The notes under the pieces were generated by a model. That model worked only from the letters and a program-made list of their open reading frames with translations. It ran no database searches and was not told where the DNA came from. 37,810 nucleotides of DNA from Cloacibacillus sp. (GTDB lineage Bacteria > Synergistota > Synergistia > Synergistales > Synergistaceae), in assembly GCF_020860125.1 (NCBI RefSeq), contig NZ_JAJBUX010000078.1, positions 1 to 37,810 on the forward strand, given 5' to 3'. Shown here one piece after another: positions 1 to 7,862 of this stretch. Within the stretch, counting starts at the first letter, position 1, and the number at the start of each line of letters is the position of its first letter. The translations under genes were made by a program, and so were the position numbers.

Positions 1-83
1 AAGTTAACGCGACACTCATTTCTCTTTGGGGGCGCTTTTACTTTTGCAATTGACATGACAGACAACATTATTTTTCACCCCTC

Positions 84-111
84 TTGACAAATAGAAAGTT
101 TGGAGTATCAT
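84..111 (+). promoter_or_regulatory. Candidate sigma-70 promoter upstream of lysW
   Basis: A perfect TTGACA (84-89) is followed after 16 bp by TATCAT (106-111), five of six matches to the -10 consensus. It lies about 190 bp before lysW. No gene is evident between it and lysW apart from a 21-codon open frame at 127-192 that I do not call. It may be a distal lys promoter or may drive a short leader. Confidence 0.5.
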
Positions 112-175
112 ACCTCTGCAGGATAAATGAACTTTTTATTATTTTATTCATTCGAAATAGTTAAATATCGCGGTT

Positions 176-228
176 TTTGTGAACCTAAGTAACACAAAGG
201 AAACAAAAACAGTGCCGTATGATATAAT
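176..228 (+). promoter_or_regulatory. Extended -10 promoter of lysW with adjacent inverted repeat
   Basis: TGATATAAT (220-228) is a full extended -10 element. The predicted start near 235 leaves a very AT-rich leader of about 65 nt before lysW. Just upstream, TTTGTG (176-181) and CACAAA (193-198) form an inverted repeat with an 11-bp gap, next to the expected -35 position, where an operator would sit. No -35 consensus is visible, as is common for extended -10 promoters. Confidence 0.55.
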
Positions 229-301
229 TATTAGAATATTTAATAATAAAAAGTTTAATAATATTAATTATAATTAAAAAATTAACGGAGGTATCTTTAT
301 C

Positions 302-469
302 ATGACTGCAACTTGTATCGTATGCGAAGCAAATGTATCCCTTCCCCAGGACTGCTGCGAAGGCGAGCTTCTTATCTGCCCTGACTGCGGCACGGAGCTC
401 GAGGTAATCTCGCTTGATCCCCTTACCGTAGAAGAGGCTCCCCAGGTGCAGGAAGACTGGGGCGAATAA
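302..469 (+). CDS. lysW: LysW amino-group carrier protein
   Basis: This 55-residue acidic protein carries the amino-group-protected intermediates of the alpha-aminoadipate lysine pathway. Its C-terminal glutamate is attached to the amino group of alpha-aminoadipate, so the substrate stays protein-bound through the next steps. The sequence shows the family pattern: two CxxC zinc knuckles (CIVC at residues 5-8, CPDC at 26-29), a Glu-rich body, and the invariant tail EDWGE at the very C-terminus. The start ATG follows a strong ribosome site (GGAGGT, 8-9 nt upstream). lysX starts 3 nt after the stop. The length is normal for the family. The CxxC pairs and EDWGE tail make the assignment firm. Confidence 0.96.
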   Translation: MTATCIVCEANVSLPQDCCEGELLICPDCGTELEVISLDPLTVEEAPQVQEDWGE

Positions 470-472
470 AAA

Positions 473-1312
473 ATGGCGACACTGCGCATTCTCTTCACAA
501 GGCTCCGAACCGAGGAGAAGCTGCTTAAAGAGGCGGCGGAGCGCCTCGGTATCCCCTGCGAGCTGCAGAACGTCGGCGATACCGTCTTCGGCGAAGAGCC
601 TTTTTGCCAGGCCGACGACGTAGTGCTTGCGCGCTGTGTCTCGCACAACCAGAACGAGGGCGTAGCCCAGATGCTGGAGACGCAGGGGATAACGGTGGTC
701 AACTCTTCCCGCGTTATGGGGATCTGCGGCAATAAGCTCACCACCTCCGCCGTACTGGCGCAGGCCGGCGTCCCTCAGCCGAAATTCCTCGTCGCCTTCA
801 CCCCCGAGGGAGCGCTTGAAGCGGTGGAATCCCTCGGATATCCGGCGGTCTGCAAGCCCGTAAGCGGCAGCTGGGGCCGTCTGCTCGCCAAGATCAACGA
901 CCGCGAGAGCGCGGAGGCGATATTCGAGCACAAATCGATGCTCGGAGCCATCCATAATACCTTCTACATTCAGGAATTTGTCGATAAGGGCAGCTTCGAC
1001 GTCCGCGCCTTCGTCATCAACGGCGAACCGCTCTGCGCGATCGCCCGTACGAGCGAACACTGGATCACAAACACGGCGCGCGGCGGCTCGGCCTCAAACC
1101 TTCCGCTCGACGACGAGACTACGGAGATCCTTCGCTCGGTACACGCGGCGATAGGAGGCGAGTTCCTCGCGGTCGATCTTTTCAAGGCGAACGGCCGCTG
1201 GCTCGTCAACGAGGTCAACGACGGCGGCGAATTCCGCAACTCGATAGCCCCCACGGGCAGGGATATTCCCGGCGCGGTGGTCGAGGTCGCCTGGAACAGA
1301 AGAAAAGGATAA
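473..1312 (+). CDS. lysX: LysX, LysW-alpha-aminoadipate ligase (ATP-grasp)
   Basis: This 279-residue ATP-grasp ligase joins the amino group of alpha-aminoadipate to the C-terminal Glu of LysW using ATP. It belongs to the RimK/LysX/ArgX family. The central ATP-grasp elements are visible: GNKLTTSAVLAQAGVPQP (about residues 84-101), the KPVSGSWGR loop (about 126-134) and the metal-binding NEVNDGGEFRNS segment near the C-terminus (about 246-257). The gene sits 3 nt after lysW, consistent with translational coupling. Some LysX proteins also accept glutamate for arginine synthesis. The substrate range cannot be settled by reading, but linkage to lysYZJK favours lysine. It is followed by a 209-nt gap holding a small ORF and a terminator before lysY. 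Confidence 0.93.
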   Translation: MATLRILFTRLRTEEKLLKEAAERLGIPCELQNVGDTVFGEEPFCQADDVVLARCVSHNQNEGVAQMLETQGITVVNSSRVMGICGNKLTTSAVLAQAGVPQPKFLVAFTPEGALEAVESLGYPAVCKPVSGSWGRLLAKINDRESAEAIFEHKSMLGAIHNTFYIQEFVDKGSFDVRAFVINGEPLCAIARTSEHWITNTARGGSASNLPLDDETTEILRSVHAAIGGEFLAVDLFKANGRWLVNEVNDGGEFRNSIAPTGRDIPGAVVEVAWNRRKG

Positions 1313-1317
1313 TTTTT

Positions 1318-1428
1318 ATGACCAACTGCATCACGGCTTACGAATCAATAATAAAGTTTGAGGAAAAGTGCAAGCGCGGAATAAAGCGGTTGCCCTATGG
1401 GTCGTGGATTTTTGCAGCGTCGATTTAA
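1318..1428 (+). CDS. Small basic ORF, candidate leader peptide between lysX and lysY
   Basis: This is a 36-codon open frame with an ATG start 5 nt after the lysX stop and a purine-rich site (AAAAGG) about 9 nt upstream. The middle of the peptide is rich in basic residues: Lys at 13, 17, 19 and 23 and Arg at 20 and 24. Its stop lies 27 nt before an intrinsic terminator hairpin (1456-1487) that precedes lysY. That arrangement is what an amino-acid attenuator would show. I know of no family for the peptide. It could be chance open frame in a leader RNA. Confidence 0.35.
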   Translation: MTNCITAYESIIKFEEKCKRGIKRLPYGSWIFAASI

Positions 1429-1455
1429 GTTTGCCGACTGACCAAGCAAAGACAC

Positions 1456-1487
1456 GGCTCGCCTCCAGAAGGACGCGGGCCTTTTTC
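1456..1487 (+). terminator. Intrinsic terminator inside the lys operon
   Basis: Arms 1456-1466 and 1471-1481 form an 11-position GC-rich stem with one G.U pair, one mismatch and an AGAA loop, followed by five T (1482-1486). It lies between lysX and lysY, so it would cut the operon into lysWX and lysYZJK unless read through. Upstream, TTTGC at 1411-1415 and again at 1430-1434 could each pair with GCAAA at 1446-1450, giving alternative folds. Confidence 0.7.
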
Positions 1488-1521
1488 ATGCTTAAGATAA
1501 TTTTTTAAGGAGTGTGCAGAG

Positions 1522-2571
1522 ATGACAGAGAGGATTCCAGTAACTATATGGGGCGCAACGGGCTTCGCCGGGGCGGAACTTCTGCGGATATTCGCCCGCC
1601 ATCCCCATTTTGAGGTCATAGGGGCGGTGTCCCGCTCAAAGGCCGGTATTTCGGTCGGCGCGGCGCATCCGCATCTGCGCCATGTATATAACGACCTTAC
1701 CTTTATTTCACCGGAGGAGGCAAATTCACTATCCGCCGCCGCGGCTTTTCTCGCGCTGCCCCACCGCGCCTCGGCGCAGGAGGCGGTGCGCCGCCTCGAG
1801 GCGGGAGAGCGCGTAATCGATCTTTCGGCGGATTTCCGCCTGCGCAGCGCGGAGGCGTATAAAAACTGGTACGGCGTAGATCATCCTGCGCCGCAGCTCC
1901 TGTCGGAGGCCGTCTACGGCCTGCCGGAGCTGCATCGGGCCGAGATGGCCTCCGCGCGCCTGATCTCCGGCGTCGGCTGCAACGCGACCTCGGCGATCAC
2001 GGCGCTGCTGCCGCTCGCAAGGGCGGGGCTGATCGAGGAGGCGCGTATCGAGTGCCGCGTGGGCTCCTCCGAGGCGGGAGCCAACGCCGACGAGGGCTCG
2101 GCCCACGCGATGCGCAGCCGCGTTCTGCGAGTGGTAAATCCCTTCGTTCACCGTCATATGGCGGAGGTTGTGCAGGAGCTTTCGATGGAGCAGAGCTCAT
2201 TCACGATGGGCGTCACCGCCGTCGAGCTGGTGCGCGGCATTCAGTGCCTCGCCCATGTGACGCTGAACCGCCAGGTACGCGAGGCCGAGATATGGAAGCT
2301 CTACCGCGCGGCCTGGAATGGCGAGCCTTTCGTCTCCTTCACCCCAGCGAAACCTGCGCATTTCCGTATCCCCGATCCCCGCTTCGTCATCGGCAGCAAC
2401 CGCGTGCTGACGGGCTTCATGCTCGCCGAGGACGGACGCCGGATGATCGCCGCCTCGGCGATCGACAATCTAATGAAGGGCGCGGCAGGCTCGGCGGTGC
2501 AGTGCGCGAACCTGATGTTCGGCCTTCCGGAGACGGAGGGGCTCGATATGATGCCCGTCTATCCCGCTTAG
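1522..2571 (+). CDS. lysY: LysY, LysW-aminoadipyl-6-phosphate reductase (ArgC family)
   Basis: This 349-residue NADPH-dependent reductase is homologous to ArgC. It reduces the acyl phosphate of LysW-bound alpha-aminoadipate to the semialdehyde. The N-terminal Rossmann motif GATGFAG (residues 11-17) binds NADP. The catalytic cysteine lies in the SGVGCNATS motif (Cys153). ArgC-like segments such as IDLSADFR (99-106) and YGLPEL (132-137) are intact. An AAGGAG ribosome site stands about 8 nt before the ATG. The gene follows the intra-operon terminator and precedes lysZ by 57 nt. The lys context makes LysY the better label, although the enzyme could also act in arginine synthesis. Confidence 0.93.
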   Translation: MTERIPVTIWGATGFAGAELLRIFARHPHFEVIGAVSRSKAGISVGAAHPHLRHVYNDLTFISPEEANSLSAAAAFLALPHRASAQEAVRRLEAGERVIDLSADFRLRSAEAYKNWYGVDHPAPQLLSEAVYGLPELHRAEMASARLISGVGCNATSAITALLPLARAGLIEEARIECRVGSSEAGANADEGSAHAMRSRVLRVVNPFVHRHMAEVVQELSMEQSSFTMGVTAVELVRGIQCLAHVTLNRQVREAEIWKLYRAAWNGEPFVSFTPAKPAHFRIPDPRFVIGSNRVLTGFMLAEDGRRMIAASAIDNLMKGAAGSAVQCANLMFGLPETEGLDMMPVYPA

Positions 2572-2628
2572 CGGCTGACGCATCTAACCGGCGGAATCAT
2601 TGTTTTTAAGGAAAGGAAGTATACAGTT

Positions 2629-3438
2629 ATGATCGGAGTTGTAAAAATCGGCGGCGCGTCGGGCAACAGGCTCGAGCCGCTCATAGATGAGATCGCGGCG
2701 AGGAGCCGCGCCGGAGAGCGCTGGATCGTCGTACACGGCGCAAGCGGAGTAATGAACGACCTCTGCGCCGCACGCGGGCTCGAAATACGCATGGTGACCA
2801 GCCCCTCGGGCTATCGCAGCCGCTTTGTCGGAGAAAAGGAGCGCGAGCTCTTCCGCGAAGCCGCCCTCTCTTACGGCGCGCGTATTATGGAGATGCTCGC
2901 GGAGCGCGGCGTAAAGGCCGTTCAGGAGGACCCCGAGAGCGCCCCCTACGCCGCAGCGAAACGCAAGGATTTCCTGCGTGAGAGCGTGAACGGCCGCATG
3001 AGGATTCTGCGCGGCAACTACAGCGGCACGGTGACGAAGATAGAGCCATCGCCGCTGCTTGAAGCACTTGAGGGCGGCTTCGTGCCGGTCGTTCCCCCGC
3101 TCGCGCTCGACTCGGAGCTTGGTATTTCGCTGAATATCGACGGCGACCGTCTCGCGGCACAGATCGCGGGCGCGGTAAAGGCCGATCTTCTCATCATTCT
3201 ATCGAACGTCCCCGGGCTCATGAAGGATATCGACGATCCGCAGTCGCTCATCGCAAAGGGCAGACTCGCGGACTGGGATATCATCGAACACTACGCGCAG
3301 GGCAACATGAAGCGTAAGGTCGTCGCCTGTAAAGAGGCTCTGGAGCTCTCGATACCCAACGTCTACCTCGCGGACGGCCGCGTGGCAAATCCCCTGGCAA
3401 ACGCGATGGAGGGACATTCGACATGGCTGGTACGTTAA
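2629..3438 (+). CDS. lysZ: LysZ, LysW-aminoadipate kinase
   Basis: This 269-residue amino-acid kinase is homologous to N-acetylglutamate kinase (ArgB). It phosphorylates the side-chain carboxylate of LysW-gamma-alpha-aminoadipate. The N-terminal VVKIGGASGN glycine loop, the IVVHGAS segment (about residues 43-49) and the later SLNIDGDRLAAQIA motif (about 166-179) are characteristic of the fold. The length is typical. The ribosome site is a double AAGGAAAGGA about 10 nt upstream. The last 16 nt overlap the start of lysJ in another frame, which implies coupled translation. Confidence 0.93.
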   Translation: MIGVVKIGGASGNRLEPLIDEIAARSRAGERWIVVHGASGVMNDLCAARGLEIRMVTSPSGYRSRFVGEKERELFREAALSYGARIMEMLAERGVKAVQEDPESAPYAAAKRKDFLRESVNGRMRILRGNYSGTVTKIEPSPLLEALEGGFVPVVPPLALDSELGISLNIDGDRLAAQIAGAVKADLLIILSNVPGLMKDIDDPQSLIAKGRLADWDIIEHYAQGNMKRKVVACKEALELSIPNVYLADGRVANPLANAMEGHSTWLVR

Positions 3439-4595
3439 GCAGGCTCTACGGCGGGCGCGGCATCGCGCTCACACACGGCGAGGGCGCCTATGTATGGGAC
3501 GGCGGCGGCCGCCGCTACATCGACTTTTTCAACGGACACGGGGCGGCGCTCTTCGGCCACGCCAATCCGGTGCTGATGGAGGCGCTGAGCGAGGCCTCCC
3601 GCGGCGTCTGGAGCTGCGGCGCGGGATATGAATCGCCGGTACGCGAGGAGCTGGCCGCCATCCTCGGCGGTGAGCTAGGCGACGGTATGGTATTTTTATG
3701 CAACAGCGGCACCGAAGCGATCGAGGGAGCTCTTAAACTCGCGGCGGCGCTGGGCGGCAAACGCCATGAGATAATAGCCTGCCGCCGGGGCTTCCACGGC
3801 AGGAGTTGCGGCGCGCTCGGGCTCACCTTCAACCCGAAGTACCGCGCCCCCTTCGCTTCCCTAATCCCTGCGGCGAAGCATTACGCTCCGGAGGATATTC
3901 CCGCGAAGATCAGCAACGAGACGCTCGCGGTATTCATAGAACCGGTTCAGGGAGAGGGCGGCGTCTATCCCATTCCGGAGGAGGTGGGGCGCGCCGTCAC
4001 CGAAAGCTGCCACGCGCATGGCGTACTGCTGATCGCCGACGAGGTGCAGAGCGGACTCGGCCGCTGCGGCTCATTCTTCGCCTCTCCGGCGAGGGGGCTC
4101 GCCCCCGATATTATCTGCCTCGCCAAGGGGCTCGCGGGCGGCATGCCGGCGGGAGCCGTGATCTGGCGCGGCGAGCTTGGAGATTTTCCGCCGCATTCCC
4201 ACGGCTCGACATACGGCGGCAACGAACTGACCGCGCGCGTCTCACTCGCCGCTTTGAAATATATAAAAGAAAATGATCTCTGCGCCCACGCCGCGAAGGT
4301 CGGCGCTTTCATCCGAGAGGAAATCACACGGAGAAATATCCCCCTCGTCAGCGACGTGCGCGGCGCCGGGCTGCTGATCGGCGTTGAAACGGAGATACCC
4401 TCACAGGATATCGTTAAGGCGCTGCAGGAAGACGGCCTGCTCTCGCTCGCCGCGGGACCGCGCGTCGTGCGTTTCCTCCCCTCCTTCGCGGTCACGGAGG
4501 AGACGGCGCGCGAGGCGATAGACATCTTTGAAAAGACAATGAACGGCATTCAGGCTCAGCGCAGAGCCGGACACACACAGCCGGAGGGCAGATAG
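3423..4595 (+). CDS. lysJ: LysJ, LysW-aminoadipate semialdehyde aminotransferase
   Basis: This 390-residue class-III PLP aminotransferase (ArgD/LysJ type) transfers an amino group, usually from glutamate, to LysW-bound aminoadipate semialdehyde to give LysW-lysine. The PLP lysine is Lys235 in CLAKGLAGG. The Asp that contacts the pyridine nitrogen is Asp206 in LLIADEVQSG. The phosphate-binding NSGTEA motif (residues 94-99) is present. The start overlaps lysZ by 16 nt. The stop TAG directly abuts the lysK ATG. The C-terminus carries a short basic tail after the fold. All catalytic elements look intact. Confidence 0.93.
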   Translation: MAGTLSRLYGGRGIALTHGEGAYVWDGGGRRYIDFFNGHGAALFGHANPVLMEALSEASRGVWSCGAGYESPVREELAAILGGELGDGMVFLCNSGTEAIEGALKLAAALGGKRHEIIACRRGFHGRSCGALGLTFNPKYRAPFASLIPAAKHYAPEDIPAKISNETLAVFIEPVQGEGGVYPIPEEVGRAVTESCHAHGVLLIADEVQSGLGRCGSFFASPARGLAPDIICLAKGLAGGMPAGAVIWRGELGDFPPHSHGSTYGGNELTARVSLAALKYIKENDLCAHAAKVGAFIREEITRRNIPLVSDVRGAGLLIGVETEIPSQDIVKALQEDGLLSLAAGPRVVRFLPSFAVTEETAREAIDIFEKTMNGIQAQRRAGHTQPEGR

Positions 4596-5633
4596 ATGCG
4601 CCTGCCTGAATCGGTCGGACTTCTCGTGGATATCGTCGCCGTACCAAGCCCGACCGGACACGAGGAGGACGCGGCGCGGATGCTCGCCGACCGCCTGCCG
4701 CGCTTCGGCTGGGAGACCTCGCACCTAGACGGCGCCGGTTCGGTGATCGCCACGCGCGGCAACGGCGATAAGGAGCTCGTGCTGCTCAGCCATATCGACA
4801 CAGTCCCCGGCGGCCCCAAGCTCTTCGTCAATGAAGAGAGGATCGAGGGACGTGGTTCAGTCAACGCTAAGAGCCCCTGCTGCGCCCTCGCGGTAGGCGG
4901 CGGCGCCGTCGAAGTGCCTGAAGACTGGCGCATCACGTTTGTCGCCGCCGTCGGCGAGGAGATCGATTCGCGCGGCGCCCGTTTCCGTATGCCGCTCCAC
5001 GAACCGGCGGCCCTCGTCGTCGGCGAGCCAACTGGCAGTAACGGCGTCGCCCTCTCATACCGCGGGCGCATCCTCTTCTCCTTTATCGCGGAGGACAGCG
5101 GCGCGCACCGCTCCGGCAGCCCCGGACCGATGTCTGATACCGTGCTTGCCGCCGCCTCGATGATGCAGATAACGGAGAATATGGGCAAGGGTTATTCGAT
5201 AGCGATCATGGAGATGGAGGGACATGAGGCGGGGAAACGCTCCGCCTCCATCACGATGGACCTGCGCACTCCCATCGGCGCGCAGCAGGACGAGCTGGAG
5301 CTGAGGCTCAGCGAGACGGCGGCCGCCTTCAGCGTCGGCCTGAAGGTGATCGAATATGTGCCGCCGCATGAGGTACATAAGTCTGACCCCGTCATACGCG
5401 CCTTCCGTACGGCGATACGCGACGTCACGGGCGAGCCGCCGCGAGTGCTTGCGAAGCAGGGCACCTGCGACTTCAACGTGCTCTCCACCTGGGGCTGTCC
5501 GATGGGAGCCTTCGGCCCCGGAGACTCAAAATACGACCACAGCTCTAACGAGCAGATCGAGATAAAGGAATTCCTGCGCGGCGTAGAGGTCGTGAAGGGC
5601 GCCCTGCCGAAAATAATGGCGGCGATAGAGTAA
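4596..5633 (+). CDS. lysK: LysK, LysW-lysine hydrolase (M20 family) with an altered metal site
   Basis: This 345-residue M20-family metallohydrolase releases lysine from LysW and so ends the pathway. Metal-site motifs are visible: SHIDTVPG (His66 and Asp68), VGEEIDSRGAR (Glu121 and Glu122), VVGEPTGS, and a late DHSSNEQI histidine. The bridging-aspartate motif, normally GRGxVDAKGP in this group, reads GRGSVNAKSP here, with Asn90 in place of Asp; the codon is AAC at 4863-4865. The start abuts the lysJ stop. The rest of the sequence is intact and the operon position is canonical, so I call it functional LysK, but the D-to-N change deserves checking. Confidence 0.9.
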   Translation: MRLPESVGLLVDIVAVPSPTGHEEDAARMLADRLPRFGWETSHLDGAGSVIATRGNGDKELVLLSHIDTVPGGPKLFVNEERIEGRGSVNAKSPCCALAVGGGAVEVPEDWRITFVAAVGEEIDSRGARFRMPLHEPAALVVGEPTGSNGVALSYRGRILFSFIAEDSGAHRSGSPGPMSDTVLAAASMMQITENMGKGYSIAIMEMEGHEAGKRSASITMDLRTPIGAQQDELELRLSETAAAFSVGLKVIEYVPPHEVHKSDPVIRAFRTAIRDVTGEPPRVLAKQGTCDFNVLSTWGCPMGAFGPGDSKYDHSSNEQIEIKEFLRGVEVVKGALPKIMAAIE

Positions 5634-5711
5634 GCGGAGCTTACCTCTTGGCGTTGGCGGAGAATGCGAATACGGTGTTTTCCCCGTCACAGTTTCCCCA
5701 CAATTATGCTG

Positions 5712-5717
5712 TATAAT
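5712..5717 (+). promoter_or_regulatory. Possible -10 element before the exported protein
   Basis: A perfect TATAAT lies 36 nt before the downstream ATG and 79 nt after the lysK stop. The -35 position (about 5689-5694, ACAGTT) matches poorly, so the promoter call rests mainly on the -10 hexamer and the position. Confidence 0.4.
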
Positions 5718-5752
5718 AGACGGCACAGAATAAGAAGAAGGGGGCGTTTTGA

Positions 5753-6106
5753 ATGAGACTTAGAAGAGGATTTGCCGCGCTTTTTGCCGCACTGACGGTT
5801 ATGACGGCCGGCGCCGCTTTCGCCCATCCGCCGACGGACGTCAACGCCGTCTGGAATAAAGACAACGGAACGCTGACCGTTACAGCGGCGCATCAGGTAA
5901 ATGACAGGACGAAGCACTACGTCATGACTCTTGTCGTAAAAGAGGGCAGCAAACAGCTACAGATGAAAAAATACACGGAACAGCAATCCAACGAAGGCTT
6001 TTCCGACACCATACCGCTCAGCGGTGTAAAACCAGGAACGCAGCTAACGGTCGAGCTTACCTGCAATATTATGGGAACGGCGGAAAAGACGATAACGGTC
6101 CAATAA
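5753..6106 (+). CDS. Small exported protein resembling the superoxide-reductase domain
   Basis: This is a 117-residue secreted protein. Residues 1-24 form a clear Sec signal peptide (basic MRLRR start, hydrophobic core, AFA cleavage site), so the mature form begins at HPPTDV. The mature domain is a short beta-rich unit. By eye its order of motifs matches the C-terminal iron domain of desulfoferrodoxin/superoxide reductase: a VTAAH strand end, KHYVMTLVV, GVKPGTQLTVEL and CNIMG near the C-terminus, where the reductases have H, KHYIEWIEL, LKPG and CNLHG. The last histidine ligand is a methionine here, so activity may differ or be lost. It is a single-gene unit, with a promoter-like -10 upstream, AGGGGGCG as ribosome site and a strong terminator downstream. 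The function is unproven. Confidence 0.75.
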   Translation: MRLRRGFAALFAALTVMTAGAAFAHPPTDVNAVWNKDNGTLTVTAAHQVNDRTKHYVMTLVVKEGSKQLQMKKYTEQQSNEGFSDTIPLSGVKPGTQLTVELTCNIMGTAEKTITVQ

Positions 6107-6133
6107 CGAATTATTACCGCTACAGTAAAGAGC

Positions 6134-6164
6134 AAGAGGAGGCGTATGCGCCTCCTCTTTTTAT
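6134..6164 (+). terminator. Strong intrinsic terminator
   Basis: A perfect 11-bp stem (6134-6144 with 6149-6159) and a 4-nt loop run into a T tract. It ends the transcript of the exported protein and separates it from the convergent RodZ-like gene. Confidence 0.9.
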
Positions 6165-6201
6165 ACCGCGATATCCCGGAATATATACAAGTGAAAAATA
6201 T

Positions 6202-7155
6202 TTAGTTTTTATCCGTGACCTTTCCGTCGTACCAGTAGTATCTTGTGACAGGCTTCGCATCGGAGCCTACGAGCGCCTCGGCCGCGCCGAACCATGAGAC
6301 GGAGGTCTTTACCGGATTTCCGTACCTTACGCGCAGCGGCGCGTCGGTACGCGGCCCGTATTCGCGCGTCTCGCCCGGTTTAAGCAGCCCCTCGAAAAGG
6401 ACCTCTTTTCCAACGCTGAATTTTATCCAGATAACGCCCTTTGCACTAACTTTGATCAGCGGCGCAGCAGCTGTCTGGGCCGCCGGTGCGGGCACAGCGG
6501 CCGCTGCCGGCGGTTTATCCGGCGAGAGCGCCGGCTTCGCGGCAGCCGGAGCCTTGCCGTCCATCCAGCCAAGATCGACCGATGCTGGTCCTGGCTGCGG
6601 CTGGCTCTGGACTGGAGCGTCGGCGCTTGCCGTCTCCGTCCGAGCCTCCTTTTGATCCACCATCGCGGCGGTACCGCCATCAAGCGGCGTTGTCGCCTCG
6701 TTTGTGATCTCACCCCGGTACTGCCAGGTTATCCAGGCCGCTGCGCCGAGCGAAAGGATCACTATAATGTAGACCCAAATATGCGACCTGTGCCGGAATA
6801 CTTTCGGGCTGCTGGTATAACTGGCCTCCGCGTCATCCCGCCGGTAGGCGCTCAGGGCCTCGTTTTCTTTTTTCGTCAGGCGGTCATACCGCTCCCAAAG
6901 GTCTCCCGCGTTGAGATATTCGCAGTACTGCCTCAGGAAGCTGCGGCAGAACGGACCTTTGGGAAGCCTGTCGAGCTGACCGTCTTCTATCGCCGCCAGA
7001 TGTTTTTTTTGTATCTTCGTCGCGTTCCAGGCATCGTCAAGCGTCAGTTTCTGCGCCTCGCGCAGCTCCCGGAGTTTTCTCCCCAGCTCCGCCGATACCT
7101 CTGTCGCCTTCTTGTTTTCGTCTTCATTTTGCGAGGAATTTGCTCCTGCTGCCAT
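6202..7155 (-). CDS. RodZ-like helix-turn-helix membrane protein
   Basis: This 317-residue protein has the RodZ architecture: a cytoplasmic Xre-type helix-turn-helix (about residues 23-90, including ELGRKLRELREAQKLTLDDA), one transmembrane helix (about 126-144), a low-complexity Ala/Pro-rich linker (about 180-235), and a C-terminal beta domain of the DUF4115 type (about 236-317). In other bacteria RodZ links MreB to the wall-elongation machinery. The gene starts 5 nt after the rpe stop and is the last gene of the minus-strand run that begins at rsmB. No MreB is present in the window. The fold assignment is firm; the exact role is by homology. Confidence 0.82.
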   Translation of the reverse strand: MAAGANSSQNEDENKKATEVSAELGRKLRELREAQKLTLDDAWNATKIQKKHLAAIEDGQLDRLPKGPFCRSFLRQYCEYLNAGDLWERYDRLTKKENEALSAYRRDDAEASYTSSPKVFRHRSHIWVYIIVILSLGAAAWITWQYRGEITNEATTPLDGGTAAMVDQKEARTETASADAPVQSQPQPGPASVDLGWMDGKAPAAAKPALSPDKPPAAAAVPAPAAQTAAAPLIKVSAKGVIWIKFSVGKEVLFEGLLKPGETREYGPRTDAPLRVRYGNPVKTSVSWFGAAEALVGSDAKPVTRYYWYDGKVTDKN

Positions 7156-7160
7156 GCAGC

Positions 7161-7862
7161 CTACCCCCTTTGTGCTGATCTGCGCATCTCCTTTATTACC
7201 TCCGAAGGTTCAGGCTGTCCAAAGACCGCGCTGCCCGCAACCACGGCGTCGCAGCCCGCCGCCGCTATCTCCGCGACGTTCTTCGGCCCGACTCCTCCGT
7301 CCATTTCGATCAGATATCCCCATCCACGCTCACTGCGCACTTTGGACAGCCAGCGCACTTTGTCAAGCGTCTCCGCGATAAATGACTGCCCCCCGTAGCC
7401 GGGATTGACGGACATCACAAGGACAAGGTCCGCCATATGAAGCACCGGCAAAAGCGGCTCCGCCGCGGTGCCCGGATTTATTGAGACGCCGGCCATCACG
7501 CCGGAGTCCTTTATCCTTTGGAGCACACGGTGGATATGCCTGGCAGCCTCCAGATGAACCGTCAGCAGAGTTGTTCCCGCGGAGAGAAACATATCAAGAA
7601 AATCCTCCGCCGGCTCGACCATGATATGCACGTCAAGAAACGCCTGCGGATACCTTTTGCGCAGCGCGCTGACGAGCGCCGGTCCATAGGAGAGGTTCGG
7701 GACAAAGTGCCCGTCCATGATATCCACATGGAGCCAGTCGGCTTCGCCTTTAAGTTCTCCGATGTGACGCTCCATGTTGAGGATGTCCGCGGACAACAGG
7801 GAGGGAGCAATGAGAATCTCCCTGCCATTTTTCAGCTCTTTTAGTTGTAACGGTCCTGCCAT
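7161..7862 (-). CDS. rpe: Ribulose-phosphate 3-epimerase
   Basis: This 233-residue TIM-barrel enzyme interconverts ribulose-5-phosphate and xylulose-5-phosphate in the pentose phosphate pathway. Diagnostic motifs are APSLLSAD, the metal and catalytic HVDIMDGHFVPN segment, HIMVEPAEDF, MSVNPGYGGQSF and EMDGGV. The open frame has an N-terminal extension of about 15 residues before the usual APSLLSAD start. The first in-frame ATG lies inside the end of the PASTA gene (22-nt overlap), suggesting coupling. Transketolase, which uses the same sugar phosphates, is elsewhere in this window. Confidence 0.95.
   Translation of the reverse strand: MAGPLQLKELKNGREILIAPSLLSADILNMERHIGELKGEADWLHVDIMDGHFVPNLSYGPALVSALRKRYPQAFLDVHIMVEPAEDFLDMFLSAGTTLLTVHLEAARHIHRVLQRIKDSGVMAGVSINPGTAAEPLLPVLHMADLVLVMSVNPGYGGQSFIAETLDKVRWLSKVRSERGWGYLIEMDGGVGPKNVAEIAAAGCDAVVAGSAVFGQPEPSEVIKEMRRSAQRG

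Noticed and set aside
127..192. 21-codon ORF (ATG at 127) upstream of lysW with an AGGA site
   Set aside because: Very AT-rich, not Lys-rich, and with no supporting terminator; likely chance, so only mentioned under the promoter.
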